From Ga0074139 sp964515195 (lineage in GTDB: Bacteria > Bdellovibrionota > Bdellovibrionia > Bdellovibrionales > Bdellovibrionaceae): DNA of 64,000 nt. The stretch spans positions 1 through 64,000 of the forward strand of contig CAZETK010000010.1 of the NCBI GenBank assembly GCA_964515195.1. Reading direction: 5' to 3'. A model generated the notes under the pieces. That model did not search any database and was not told where the DNA came from. It worked only from the letters and a program-made list of their open reading frames with translations. The position numbers were made by a program, and so were the translations under genes. Shown here piece after piece: positions 1 to 9,714 of the stretch (position 1 is its first letter; the number at the start of each line of letters is the position of its first letter).

Positions 1-2
1 TC

Positions 3-149
3 TGTGGCTCTAAATTTCAATTGCAGCTGGATCATATCCAACCTCGTTGGGCTGGTGGGACTGATGAAGTTCATAATCTTCAGCTTCTTTGTGCCGCTCA
101 TAACCGGCAGAAATACCAGCGAGAGGCTGGAATCAAGAGGTATTCATAA
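3..149 (+). CDS. HNH endonuclease, C-terminal end (partial, 5' end outside window)
   Basis: An open frame enters from the left edge and stops at TAA 147-149. Its 48 residues contain LQLDHIQPRWAGGTD followed by NLQLLCAAHNRQK. This is the core of an HNH nuclease: the DHI histidine, the GG-T/D turn, N-L-x-L-L-C and the final H-N. Such proteins cut DNA using one divalent metal ion. The domain sits at the C-terminus, as is usual for short HNH proteins. The upstream half and the start lie outside the window, so the type (restriction, mobile or housekeeping) cannot be told. A second, diverged copy of the last 15 codons follows directly in another frame (see 99-190). An overlapping frame at 4-192 is a shadow in its first part but carries this second copy at its end. 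Confidence 0.75.
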   Translation, partial: CGSKFQLQLDHIQPRWAGGTDEVHNLQLLCAAHNRQKYQREAGIKRYS

Positions 150-190
150 CCGACACAGGTATCAGCGGGAAGATGGGGTTAAGAGATTAT
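99..190 (+). repeat. Imperfect 46-bp tandem duplication of the HNH gene tail
   Basis: Copy 1 (99-144) encodes HNRQKYQREAGIKRY and copy 2 (145-190) encodes HNRHRYQREDGVKRL. The copies share roughly 70 percent of their bases. Most differences are third-position or conservative (K/R, I/V), which is how two diverged coding alleles differ, not how a fresh duplication looks. The period of 46 is not a multiple of three, so copy 2 is out of frame with copy 1 and lies after its stop. Copy 2 is best read as the leftover tail of a different HNH allele. Confidence 0.7.
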
Positions 191-300
191 GATAAGTCTG
201 GAGCTTATTTGATAGAAGGCTTCTGAAATTTCATTATAAAACCTGGCCGTTGCGAACGTAGATCAGACCTATTCCAGTGCAGCCGTTCCATAATAGGATC

Positions 301-1140
301 TCATTGCTTTATTAAAAAAAGTTTCAACATACGAAGATCCCACTTCTGAATTTTGTTAAATTGACTTGCGTACTCATTTAAGATTTGTTTCTGCTCCTTT
401 GTCAGGGATACTTCCTTAGGTGTGCCAAACATAATGAAAAAACGTAATAGTGCCGTTGCGTAGATCTCCAAATTTTCTTGTCGGCCCTCAAGTGGCCGCA
501 ATAGATCCTTTGCAGAAAAGCCGGCTAACAAGGACGATTTATAATCTTCTAAAAGAAGTGGTGGATAACTCTTGATGTAGGGTGCGGCATAAAGATCCAC
601 GGACTTGCGACTTTGGGGCCTTAAAATGTCTGAAAAAAGAAATTTCCCATTTGGTTTCAAGACTCGAAAGGCACTCTTCATCACATCTTGAATCATTTCA
701 GCATTGGGCAACTGGTGAAAAAATGTTGATGAAATTACCATGTCAAAACTGCTATCTTCGAAAGCTTGTAAACGGGTGGCGTCGTCTTTTACGAACCTCA
801 AATTATTTTGCTCCAGTACTTTTGCCTTTTGAATCATCTTGTCGGACAGATCGATTCCTACGAATTCACTCTGAGGATTAAGAATCGAATAGAAATGGGT
901 CAACTGTCCTGAAGCGCAACCCAGATCTAGGACTCGATCACCAGGCGCAATTCGCAGACAAGCCTGTTCAGCTAGAAAGCGATAAATAACGGCTAAAGGG
1001 CCCGTCCTCGAGCTGCCCTTGTCATAGGCATCCACTTGATCTTCATCGTCCATAACCATTTTTTCAGGAATTCTTGAAAATTGATCAGGTCGAATTAGTT
1101 CTTCAAAAAGAATTTTATGAATCGGTAAGATTTGTGACAT
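301..1140 (-). CDS. Class I SAM-dependent methyltransferase
   Basis: The 279-residue cytosolic protein carries the class I methyltransferase signature. Motif I is VLDLGCASGQLTHFYS (about residues 70-85), motif II is the acidic FVGIDLSDKMI, and then come DDATRL and DMVISSTFFHQL. The Methyltransf_11/25-type fold binds S-adenosylmethionine. The substrate cannot be told. The start ATG is preceded by AGGAG on the minus strand. The gene begins 13 nt after the stop of the frameshifted lipoprotein at 1154-1961, so the two are probably co-transcribed. The C-terminal third is predicted helical with no membrane segment. A small-molecule or lipid/quinone methyltransferase role is possible but not shown. 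Confidence 0.8.
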   Translation of the reverse strand: MSQILPIHKILFEELIRPDQFSRIPEKMVMDDEDQVDAYDKGSSRTGPLAVIYRFLAEQACLRIAPGDRVLDLGCASGQLTHFYSILNPQSEFVGIDLSDKMIQKAKVLEQNNLRFVKDDATRLQAFEDSSFDMVISSTFFHQLPNAEMIQDVMKSAFRVLKPNGKFLFSDILRPQSRKSVDLYAAPYIKSYPPLLLEDYKSSLLAGFSAKDLLRPLEGRQENLEIYATALLRFFIMFGTPKEVSLTKEQKQILNEYASQFNKIQKWDLRMLKLFLIKQ

Positions 1141-1153
1141 AGCGTATCTCCTT

Positions 1154-1961
1154 TTAGTCTATTTTCCTGGAATAATTTCTTTTAAGGTTGAAAAAATAAA
1201 GAAATGACAAAATCGAGATCCGCCAGAATGGCAGATGATAGATTCTCTTTCTTGATAAAAAGGGTGTGCGGGCTTCACTGGCAGAAAGAAAAAGAATTTT
1301 ATCAAGATCCTGCGAGTAACCAGATAGGAAATAGGCACCACCCACTTTTAACAATCCCTTATCAGATAAGCTTTGTTGAAGCTCTTGCAGCTCACAACTG
1401 GAGCTGATGTTAACCCCGGTTTGAAAAACGACATCAACATCAAAGGCCGCTCTTAATGAACAAAGCCCTAAGGCATCTGCACAGACAGAATCGCCAGGTT
1501 TGGCATCATTTGTATTGGGATTAGCTTTAGGATCAATACGATAGAAGAGTAAATAATCAACGAGGCTGCTAGGCTCCCAAGGTGCATTCATATCTAGGTA
1601 ATAGTTTTTTTGTTGGTAAGTCAAAAAGACCTGACCCTCAGAGTATACGACATCCGATACAGGCTGCCTGTCCAGGGCCGCACATTTTTTTTTTATTCTC
1701 GGTAAACGTCCACAGCTTATGTTCATCTCGTCTTAAAATTGATTTTGGAGCTAATTTGTCTTCACAAGTAAAGCCAGCTTCTGTCGCAATAAAGGTGAGT
1801 TTTCCATCGTAACTCTGACCGTTGCCACTATTAGCTTCAGATTTAGCGAGGCCTTGAAAGCTAGGGGAAAATTCAACTCGAGCGCAATTTTGCCCAAACA
1901 GAAGCAGGCCTGCACTCAAAATTGAAAACAAAAGCAAAAATTTACTTTTTTTATAGGACAT
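1154..1961 (-). pseudogene. QNC-type lipoprotein, interrupted by a frameshift in a poly-A run
   Basis: The first part (from ATG 1961) encodes a signal peptide, MSYKKSKFLLLFSILSAGL, then LLFGQNCARVEF with the likely lipidated Cys. It runs to a 10-A tract (T10 at 1685-1694 on the plus strand), after which this frame gives MCGPG and stops at 1638. The -1 nt alternative (9 A) reads KKKCAALDRQPVSDVVYSEG and stays open to TAA at 1154. The product would then be about 268 aa. The second part is rich in Cys and Tyr, with no known domain that I recognise. The N-terminal pattern QNCA-x(3,4)-F-x-P-x(4)-GL is shared with the lipoprotein at 14180-15502. The break may be a sequencing error, a true null allele, or a slippage-corrected gene. 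It precedes the methyltransferase in the same operon. Confidence 0.65.
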
Positions 1962-2205
1962 CAGCTTAAAAATTATAACAATCCATAATTGCAACTGCAA
2001 TTGAATCCCAAAATGGGACTTGAAGGCTGGGCGAACCGAAGTGACCAACATTTAGACGATCCTGAATTTCTTCCTTATCGTGAATTCATTCCATCCGATC
2101 AAATTTTCAAAAATCGACGGCTTCATTTAAAACCGGTCTTACCTACATTATAAAGGATACTTGCCTATTTCGCGGACCACGTGGAATTGGAAGGGATTTA
2201 TCACT

Positions 2206-5200
2206 ATGTCACTCAGAATTGTAGTTGCGTGCGCGCTGATGCTTATCATTCTTTCCATCGCCACGGCTCAGACCGCTGACTCTTCTTCAGATGGCAGCTT
2301 TCTTGACATCCGTACGGGAAGTGTTTCAGTCCCTTTGAGTTCGTTAAAAAGACCGGCGGCAGATCTCATTGATAATTCCGGTCGCCCTATCGACACTATG
2401 GAGGCCGTGGCTTGGGCTAAAAAGGGTTACGATCTTAGTCAGCTGAATCCCGCTTCTAACAAAATCTGGCAGAATCGCTCTTATCCCCCTTTGGAAAGAC
2501 CGCTTACGGACTATCCGGACGGAGAGGTTGGAGTGCGCTTTATTTCCGTCGAGGCTGATGGAAATCACTACACGGCCTTTTACCGCGTGCAAGCTTTGGA
2601 TGGGAGCGGACGTTACTGGCGCCTGGGTGTGAGCCTACTTTCCCAATCCGCCACCATGAGGTCAGCCATGCTTCGAAAGCTCGGGTACGATGTGGTCACA
2701 CCCAGGCCCTATGGTCGTCTTCGCGTGACTTTTTCTAGCCCTGAGCAAAAACAAGAATTTATTGATAACCTCGAAACCAAGGATATGAATCTCGAGTCGC
2801 GGGGATGGCTTTTAGAAAATCGTGAAAACTCTTTGTCTCTAGTGCTCAGTGATGCCGTCCTGGAGACCCAAAGAAATGAAAGCGTGGATTGGCACTGGGG
2901 TTATATTCCCAATCCGAATTCTCCCTATGAAGAAGAGCGAATGACCAATCTGGCCTGGGTGGAGTACTACTCAAAATTCCGGGCTTACCGTGCTTTAATC
3001 GTGCCCTTTAGTTTGTTATTTGTTCCCGAGAGCATCAATCGCTATAGTCCACGCCTGGGATCCATCATCAATGATTATGCGATTCTCTATCACCCTTTGG
3101 CTTCCGGCTTCGCCTCGGCCTCTCGCGAGGATATTCAGTGGTTGCTTCGCCGAATGTACCATTGGACGGAAAAAGATTACCGCGAGATTGTCGCTTTGGC
3201 TCATTACCCTGATAGTATAAAAGAGTTGGTTTACCGTCTTACCGTGTTGCGAGCGCGTAACCTTTATCAACTTTTTCAAATGCCGATTCCACCACAGCTT
3301 CCCCAGGTCAGTCTGGACTACACATCTCAAGATGGACTCGTGGCAAAAGGTCGTGTCACAAAAGAAAAGGTGAGTGGATACCCTCAACGATTCACTCACG
3401 GTGACCGCCAGTCGCCCTTTAAGGACGATGACTGGTGGAGATATGCGGGTATCCGAAGCCGCACAGCTCTTATTTCTTCAGTTCTTTCCAAGTTGAATGA
3501 AAAGCTTCAGCTCATCAAGATGGACCGAGCGGCTGATAATTTTGGTCAGCATGTGGTGTCCACGATTCAAAATCATTTACGTAACAAACCCGGCCAACCC
3601 TTGGAAAAAACTCTTGAGTCTTGGAGCGGACCGCTGATGGGTTTTAACGTGAGTGCCGCTCGCCATGTCAGTACCGGCACCTACTATGGCTCAACAGCGG
3701 CTGTGCAGTTGGTGGATGTGGTTTCAGTGGGTATGAACGTGGGGTATTTCAACACCTTTGAAAGGTTTCCGCAATTGATGGTCACTCAGGATGGTCGTGT
3801 CGGCTTGCAGCGGCAGTACCCTATCGGGATGATCAGCGGCAACGTCGGGATTCGCCGGGATTATGTGCACGTAAGGCCAGTTTCTTCTATGGAGGAAGCT
3901 CAAAATGTGTCGTGGGCAGATCTTATGGTTCCCAGTTACATGAATAAGATGGCCAAGACCCTCGACTCGCAAGACATTAAAGACTTTCGAACTTTCATCA
4001 AGGACCTGAAAGAGGGCGAAGTTTTCACCATAACTGATTCCCTGGAAGCCGGGATTGCGGGGCGGCTTTCCACAACTTTGGAAAGCCTTCTGGCCTTTCA
4101 GCCTTTAAGCTTCTTGAACACTCTGAACATAGGAGCCGACGCCGGACGCGTTGTGCTCAGGCAAACCAATATCATCAAGACGCGAGGCGGGTTGCAAGTT
4201 TTCGTGCGGAACCAAACCTCACGGGCTCGAGGTGTTTCTCTGGATGTAAACTACTTTATCAATCTGATGAAACTGCGGGCCCAGAATCTTCAATCCGAAA
4301 TCCTCACGGATGCCTTTGTGATCGATTACAAAGCCGATTGGTCTGAGGACCATCTATCCATTGAGGAACAAGTCGAAAAAGAAGATCAAGAGTCCAATCT
4401 TAAAACAGCTGTGGGCTCACTGTTGCGAGGCCATGGTACGGAACATCTCTATAATAACTTTCAATACCAGAAATTCGAATTGGAACATCTGCTGAAGACC
4501 AAGGAGGCGCGCTCAAGAGTTCTATTTTCCCAGATGATTGATCTTCAGGAAGATCATGAATTGAAAATTCGTCCTCCGCGGTCAGCGGAAGATCCGGATC
4601 GAGATCCCCAGCAAGACGAGATCACTCTGTTCCGACGCAAACGGGGACAACTTATGGGCATGGACGGCTTGGGCTTTTTAACCTCAACTGTTCAAGATGT
4701 TTTTAATCATAAATCTCCGAAAATCCGATGGGATTTAGCGCAACCCGCCGATTCGAATCCTGCCAACCTTCCTTTCGGGAAGGCCTACTGGCGCCAAGTT
4801 GTGACTGAAAAAGACCTCAGCGGCCGCGTCAATGATGTGGCGATGATCCAACACGTTTGGGGTGGTTGGGATATGAAGCGCAATGCCTTTTTTAAGTTGA
4901 TCGACGAGATTATCGCTAAGCTGGGACTGCCGCAAGACGCGAAATATGATCTATTGGACAAAAACACTTTCCACAATGTGAAGAGTGTCGATTTTTATCG
5001 AATCACCGCCAACCTTTCGATTCGTAAAAGCGGTATCGAAAAGATCCGTGATTTACTACTTCAACCAGGACGCGGTCATAAGCCAGGGGATAAGGCTGGT
5101 TTTCTAAGCCGTCTTTTTCAGGTCTTGAGTGAAAAACTGGATGGAACTAAATCACGCCAAGCGGATCACCTGATTATGAATGACGTCATGAAGATTCTGG

Positions 5201-5682
5201 GTGATGGTCAACTTGAGCGCGGTCGTCAGGTTTATAAAGCTCAATGTGATCATTATCATCTCACAAAAAATAATGAAATCGGACTGCAATATACAGGCAC
5301 ATGGAAAAATGGAAGCTACTTCGATTGTCTGACTCCGTGGGCGGATTCACTTTTAAACCTATCAACGAAATATCCGGATGGAAGCTCCCATGAGGACCAG
5401 AAGAATCAGGTTCGCTGGGCGACTGAAGTTCTGTATGTTTTGGAAGAACAATTATCTATGCCTCAACTTCTAAAATATTTGGGCGAGGAAAATGTGGTTT
5501 ATCTTGTTCAGTTAAACGGATTTCGATCCGGAGATGAGGACGGGGATTTAAGCTTTATTTCCAACACTTGGGGTAAACCCAACGATGACTTCGAAGAGGC
5601 CAATGGTGTCTTCCAGTTTTACTCTCGAAAGACTGACATTATCTCCACTGAAATTGATAGGTCTCAGGGAGGATTCCGATGA
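2206..5682 (+). CDS. Large exported protein of unknown function
   Basis: A start at ATG 2206 gives a clean signal peptide, MSLRIVVACALMLIILSIAT, with cleavage likely at ATAQ/T. An upstream in-frame ATG at 2161 would add 15 residues before it. The mature protein of about 1135 residues has no recognised domain. It is mixed alpha/beta, nearly Cys-free except for two Cys close together near residue 1050 (QCDHYHL and YFDCLTPW), and contains a Gly/Val/Ile-rich middle part (residues about 480-700) that could be beta-barrel or beta-sandwich. The stop overlaps the start of the S8 protease by ATGA (5679-5682), so the two are translationally coupled. It may be a substrate, partner or inhibitor of that protease; this is inference. 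I see no catalytic motif. Confidence 0.75.
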   Translation: MSLRIVVACALMLIILSIATAQTADSSSDGSFLDIRTGSVSVPLSSLKRPAADLIDNSGRPIDTMEAVAWAKKGYDLSQLNPASNKIWQNRSYPPLERPLTDYPDGEVGVRFISVEADGNHYTAFYRVQALDGSGRYWRLGVSLLSQSATMRSAMLRKLGYDVVTPRPYGRLRVTFSSPEQKQEFIDNLETKDMNLESRGWLLENRENSLSLVLSDAVLETQRNESVDWHWGYIPNPNSPYEEERMTNLAWVEYYSKFRAYRALIVPFSLLFVPESINRYSPRLGSIINDYAILYHPLASGFASASREDIQWLLRRMYHWTEKDYREIVALAHYPDSIKELVYRLTVLRARNLYQLFQMPIPPQLPQVSLDYTSQDGLVAKGRVTKEKVSGYPQRFTHGDRQSPFKDDDWWRYAGIRSRTALISSVLSKLNEKLQLIKMDRAADNFGQHVVSTIQNHLRNKPGQPLEKTLESWSGPLMGFNVSAARHVSTGTYYGSTAAVQLVDVVSVGMNVGYFNTFERFPQLMVTQDGRVGLQRQYPIGMISGNVGIRRDYVHVRPVSSMEEAQNVSWADLMVPSYMNKMAKTLDSQDIKDFRTFIKDLKEGEVFTITDSLEAGIAGRLSTTLESLLAFQPLSFLNTLNIGADAGRVVLRQTNIIKTRGGLQVFVRNQTSRARGVSLDVNYFINLMKLRAQNLQSEILTDAFVIDYKADWSEDHLSIEEQVEKEDQESNLKTAVGSLLRGHGTEHLYNNFQYQKFELEHLLKTKEARSRVLFSQMIDLQEDHELKIRPPRSAEDPDRDPQQDEITLFRRKRGQLMGMDGLGFLTSTVQDVFNHKSPKIRWDLAQPADSNPANLPFGKAYWRQVVTEKDLSGRVNDVAMIQHVWGGWDMKRNAFFKLIDEIIAKLGLPQDAKYDLLDKNTFHNVKSVDFYRITANLSIRKSGIEKIRDLLLQPGRGHKPGDKAGFLSRLFQVLSEKLDGTKSRQADHLIMNDVMKILGDGQLERGRQVYKAQCDHYHLTKNNEIGLQYTGTWKNGSYFDCLTPWADSLLNLSTKYPDGSSHEDQKNQVRWATEVLYVLEEQLSMPQLLKYLGEENVVYLVQLNGFRSGDEDGDLSFISNTWGKPNDDFEEANGVFQFYSRKTDIISTEIDRSQGGFR

Positions 5683-8600
5683 AAAAACTGATGATCCTCT
5701 TTTTAAATATATATGTGGTGACAGCCCAAGCTTCTCAAGATCCGTGGCTGAATCTGCAGTGGTCCTTGGACAATACGGGACAAGCCCAGGTAGTCGATCT
5801 GGATCCGGTAAGAAACTATCGGGCTCCGGGTATTCGATCCGAAGATGTTCGCCGTCCGCAACTTGATTTTTTGTCTCCACGCCAGGTTTTGGTGGCGGTT
5901 TTAGACACAGGAATTGATCGTACACATCCCGATTTGAAGAATATGATTCGCACCAAGCCCGGTGAGTGTGAGGCTCTTGCGAAATACCTAGCCTGCCTGA
6001 GCGAAGAAACCGAAACTGGAAGCTGCGATAAAAAGTGGATGGATCCCAAAAACCCAGAGGCCGATACCGACAAGAATGGCTATCCCATGGACTGCTACGG
6101 TTGGAGCGCGATGGGGGCGAAGTCTGAGTTTGATATTTACGGATCTCCCTTCTTTATTGATACCGTTGGACATGGAACCCATGTGGCGGGAGTCATGGGA
6201 GCCCAAATCGGTAACGGAGTGGGAATTCAAGGTGTTTCTCCCCACGTGAAGCTTATTCCAGTGCAAGTCGTCAGTGACAAAGTCAATGAGCCCTTAAAGC
6301 CGATGAGTGCTCCCGGACTTAATCTTGATCCGGAAGAAATGGCCCGAGAAGAGCAAGGCTACAAGCTGGCTCAAGATATCAGTGATCGAGTGGCCCGAGG
6401 TTTTCTTTATGCCCTTCGCGAGGGGGCCGAGGTCATTAATATGAGTTTGGGTTGGCCCCAAGTCGCTGATTCCAAGCTCCTGCGAGAGCTAATGGCAGAA
6501 GCCAACCGCCGTGGGGTGATTGTGGTGGCGGCCGCTGGGAATGATTCGACACGGGCACTACTTCGACCTTGTATTTATGAGGGCGTGATTTGTGTGGGAT
6601 CCTTGAATCCTGACGGAGCCCTGTCTCACTTTTCGAACTTTGGGAGTGGTGTGGACATCGCGGCTCCGGGTCTTTCAATCTTAAGCACCTACCCCGAAGA
6701 GCAAAGGCCGGCTCGCTTTCGTTTTGAGCAGGGCTATGAGTATTTATCGGGGACCTCTCAAGCTTCACCGCTTGTGGCGGGTGCGGTGGCCGAGTTACTG
6801 GCCAGAGGCGTTCCGGCTTCTGAAGTATATGCTCGTCTGATCTTGTCGGCGCGTCCGCTAAAGCCTTCGCAAGCGATGTTTGAAGTTTTTGCCTCCGGCG
6901 AACGAAATGCTTTGTCCGCCGAAGCGGATCCCTTAAATAAATTCGTATTTTCCGGTCAGTTAGATATTGAAAAAGCTCTTCAGGTTCCCTTTCGCGCCGT
7001 GATTCAGGCTCAGAGGGAAAGACCTGAAGCCCTTTGGGACGGGCACAGTCCCACTCTTACGACAGAAGTCGAATTGATCAACCGGGGAGCCGCCATCGCC
7101 ACTGAGGATGTGAAGATCAAGGCTTTTATAAAGCCGATTCACAAAGGTGTCGTGCGCCCCCAAGTCACTGAAATCCGGCCTCTGGATTCAAGCCGTAAAA
7201 CATGGTCTCAAGGCGAAAAGCGAAAGTTTCAAGTGAAACTCGAGATCTCGCCAGACCAAGCTTCTCGTATTCCGTCCGACCTGGATCTTGTGATGGAAGC
7301 TGTCTATTCCAATGGCTATAAACAACAAACAGTTGTTGATTTAGAAGTGGTGGTGCCCTTAGCTCAGCTCACTACAATGAAAAAGACAGTCTATAACATT
7401 GAAGGACTTCCATCGGGAAGATGGGACTGGATCCCCTTAGAAAGTGTGGATGGGGCCCAACGGGGAGATGTATACCTATTGACAGAACAGACCGCCATGG
7501 GGTTTCGAGTGGCGTCCTATACCATCAATGGCGATAAGACTGTGCTTAAGGGGCCAGTCACGATTCCCCGCACTCAAGGGTTGAACTTGATTGCCGTGAT
7601 GTGGGGAGCCGTCACCTCCAACGGCTATATTATGGGCGCGATTCAAGATGTGCCCCCTGATGAGTTAGAGGGGCCTGCACCCATTCACTTTTTTGATTTG
7701 GATTTCAACCTTCAAGTTAAATCCCGCGCTCGTTATGACTCCAAGATCGTTCAACTGCCATTCCAAGTCCGATGGATGAGATTGGGCTCTACTTATCGAC
7801 CAGCGTGGATCGGAGCCGGCTTAGAGCCCGATAAGAAACAAGATCTTTGGGATCGATGGGAAAATCGTAACCGTGTCGAGCGAGTTCAACAACGGCTTTA
7901 TTGGTTAGATGAAGACTTTAAACCGCACGCATTGGGCGAAGTGGAGAAGAAAAAATTTGTGGATTTTGTACCGGGTCCACAAGACGAAAAGGGAGTGCTG
8001 ACGGCATTGGTCGTCAAAAGCCAAGGACCCAGTTCACAACCGTCTTACGTGCAAGATGTTTCATTTGTTAGTTTTGGCGATGGAAAGGTCTTGAATGTCC
8101 ATACAAGTTCGGAAGAGCTTTTCCGATCACTTTTGGAAGCTAAGCGAGGCCCTTTATTTAACCTCGATAGCACAACGCCTTATTCGCGGGGGATGTTCTG
8201 GTTTTCAGAGGGCGGTCTTCGCACCCAAAAAATTACAACATGGGATCAGATCAACAACCAATTTCAGCACCATGATGCCCGCTCAATAAGGGGACATTTT
8301 GACTCTGCCCTGTGGACGCAGGCCGTCTATAAAGGGGCTCGATCGGCAGGAGCCTTCGTGATTACCAACACAGAAGTTCAGTATCACAATCTTATGACAG
8401 GCCACGCCGTTCGAAAATCCTTAGAGCGTTACAGCTTCTTTTCGAACACTTTGCAAATTTTATTGGCATATCCACTGGTCATTCAGTCATCTGAAGGTCC
8501 TTCTGCCTATCGACCTGCACTATTTGCGACCGAAAACATCGACTTCGAACGTGGTGTCAAATTGGTTGTCCCGATTTTTGCAAAGGATGGAAAAAGTGAA

Positions 8601-8807
8601 GAAGTGGTTGAACTGGTGTCACCAGGGGCGCTTAACGTAAAAGCCGGAGCAGGCTGTAAACCCTTTAAGACACCAATTCAGCTCAGCTCGGGAGAGACGG
8701 CGATGGATTTTTACTGCGAGAGAAAAGAAAACGCTCCAGTTCAAACTCAACAAAAGGCTCCCCCTACGAGTGTAAAAGAGTTAATAAGAGTGTTTTTGAA
8801 GTATTAA
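5679..8807 (+). CDS. Secreted S8 (subtilisin-like) serine protease
   Basis: The 1042-aa protein has a signal peptide (MKKLMILFLNIYVVTAQA) and the full subtilase triad: Asp76 in VAVLDTGIDRTHPDL, His165 in VGHGTHVAGVMGA and Ser360 in LSGTSQASPLVAG. The oxyanion Asn lies in VVAAAGNDS (about residue 288). There is no long N-terminal propeptide; the catalytic domain begins about 50 residues after the signal. An insert between the Asp and His motifs is Cys-rich (CEALAKYLACL, GSCDKKW, DCYGWS). After the catalytic domain (to about 410) come about 600 residues of beta-rich sequence that look like beta-sandwich or propeller modules and would bind substrate or surface. The gene overlaps the upstream secreted protein gene by 4 nt. 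In a predator such a protease would act in prey invasion or digestion; that role is inferred. Confidence 0.92.
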   Translation: MKKLMILFLNIYVVTAQASQDPWLNLQWSLDNTGQAQVVDLDPVRNYRAPGIRSEDVRRPQLDFLSPRQVLVAVLDTGIDRTHPDLKNMIRTKPGECEALAKYLACLSEETETGSCDKKWMDPKNPEADTDKNGYPMDCYGWSAMGAKSEFDIYGSPFFIDTVGHGTHVAGVMGAQIGNGVGIQGVSPHVKLIPVQVVSDKVNEPLKPMSAPGLNLDPEEMAREEQGYKLAQDISDRVARGFLYALREGAEVINMSLGWPQVADSKLLRELMAEANRRGVIVVAAAGNDSTRALLRPCIYEGVICVGSLNPDGALSHFSNFGSGVDIAAPGLSILSTYPEEQRPARFRFEQGYEYLSGTSQASPLVAGAVAELLARGVPASEVYARLILSARPLKPSQAMFEVFASGERNALSAEADPLNKFVFSGQLDIEKALQVPFRAVIQAQRERPEALWDGHSPTLTTEVELINRGAAIATEDVKIKAFIKPIHKGVVRPQVTEIRPLDSSRKTWSQGEKRKFQVKLEISPDQASRIPSDLDLVMEAVYSNGYKQQTVVDLEVVVPLAQLTTMKKTVYNIEGLPSGRWDWIPLESVDGAQRGDVYLLTEQTAMGFRVASYTINGDKTVLKGPVTIPRTQGLNLIAVMWGAVTSNGYIMGAIQDVPPDELEGPAPIHFFDLDFNLQVKSRARYDSKIVQLPFQVRWMRLGSTYRPAWIGAGLEPDKKQDLWDRWENRNRVERVQQRLYWLDEDFKPHALGEVEKKKFVDFVPGPQDEKGVLTALVVKSQGPSSQPSYVQDVSFVSFGDGKVLNVHTSSEELFRSLLEAKRGPLFNLDSTTPYSRGMFWFSEGGLRTQKITTWDQINNQFQHHDARSIRGHFDSALWTQAVYKGARSAGAFVITNTEVQYHNLMTGHAVRKSLERYSFFSNTLQILLAYPLVIQSSEGPSAYRPALFATENIDFERGVKLVVPIFAKDGKSEEVVELVSPGALNVKAGAGCKPFKTPIQLSSGETAMDFYCERKENAPVQTQQKAPPTSVKELIRVFLKY

Positions 8808-8841
8808 ACAACAATCATCAACAAAACCATAGGGGGTTTTA

Positions 8842-9714
8842 ATGAAAACAATGAAGTGGCTAGGGGTCTCAGCCCTTGGAGCATTAATCGCCACAACTTA
8901 CGTTGGCTGCGGAGGTGGAGGCGGTGGGTCTATCGCTGTCGGCGGTGGTTCCCATCATATCATCACTTATCCTTATGAAACCGTTTATGGAGACATGTGT
9001 GCCACTTATGAGGCAACTCCCGGATGTACTTTTTCGACATCAACAGGTCGCCGCATTACAGTCAGTAGCGATCCCGATTATGATCGTTACGGTTGGGGAT
9101 CCGATGATCTCTACTTCGTTAAATTTGATAGCAGTGGTCGCGGTTATGCCTACGACGATTTAGGTTACAATACCTGTTTGGACATGGCCTCCTGTCATTG
9201 GGATTCCTACAAAGGGGAGTGGTACGTTGATGTAAGTCAATTCGCCGGTTGGGTTGGTGGTAATGTCATCGGAGTTGGCACCACTGGCTTGTTCTGGGAA
9301 GACATCTCGAATGGAACCTACTGGTTAGGTAAGAACGGTGTGCTTTACTCGGCAAACTGGAGTGATTCCAACTACGGTGAGGCGATCAACAATAAGAATG
9401 CAGGTAAGGCATCTGATGCTTCTGCCGCCGCACTGGCTTCTGATTCCAACAAGCGCTTAGTGGCAAAAGCCGCTGACAAAATGATGAAGGAATACGGTCT
9501 TTCCAAGTCCAAAGCGACGGCTGTGGCTTCTGCTTTGAACACTTGGGCGATCAGCTCTTCATCTCGTGGTTACACCACTACAAAAGATATTGACCAGACT
9601 TTCAAAAAAGTCTTTGGTGTTCCTTACACAGAGGCGTTGACAGCTGTTAAGGCTCTTCAATCTGGCGACACTTCTGGCATGAGAGAAGTGACAGACAGAT
9701 CTGCTTCGGCTTAG
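8842..9714 (+). CDS. Glycine-rich lipoprotein, probably truncated by an amber codon
   Basis: The start ATG follows AGGGGG. The signal peptide ends in a lipobox-like ATTYVGC followed by a Gly run (CGGGGGGSIAVGGG), so the protein is probably lipidated and flexible at its base. Residues 50-150 are rich in Tyr, Asp and Gly with four Cys likely to pair. Residues 185-280 are Ala/Lys-rich helices. The frame ends at TAG 9712-9714, but the same frame runs on for 31 more sensible codons to TAA 9808-9810, just before a good terminator. It is the last gene of the run starting at 2206; 34 nt separate it from the protease. Function is unknown. An exported partner of the protease is one option. Confidence 0.75.
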   Translation: MKTMKWLGVSALGALIATTYVGCGGGGGGSIAVGGGSHHIITYPYETVYGDMCATYEATPGCTFSTSTGRRITVSSDPDYDRYGWGSDDLYFVKFDSSGRGYAYDDLGYNTCLDMASCHWDSYKGEWYVDVSQFAGWVGGNVIGVGTTGLFWEDISNGTYWLGKNGVLYSANWSDSNYGEAINNKNAGKASDASAAALASDSNKRLVAKAADKMMKEYGLSKSKATAVASALNTWAISSSSRGYTTTKDIDQTFKKVFGVPYTEALTAVKALQSGDTSGMREVTDRSASA

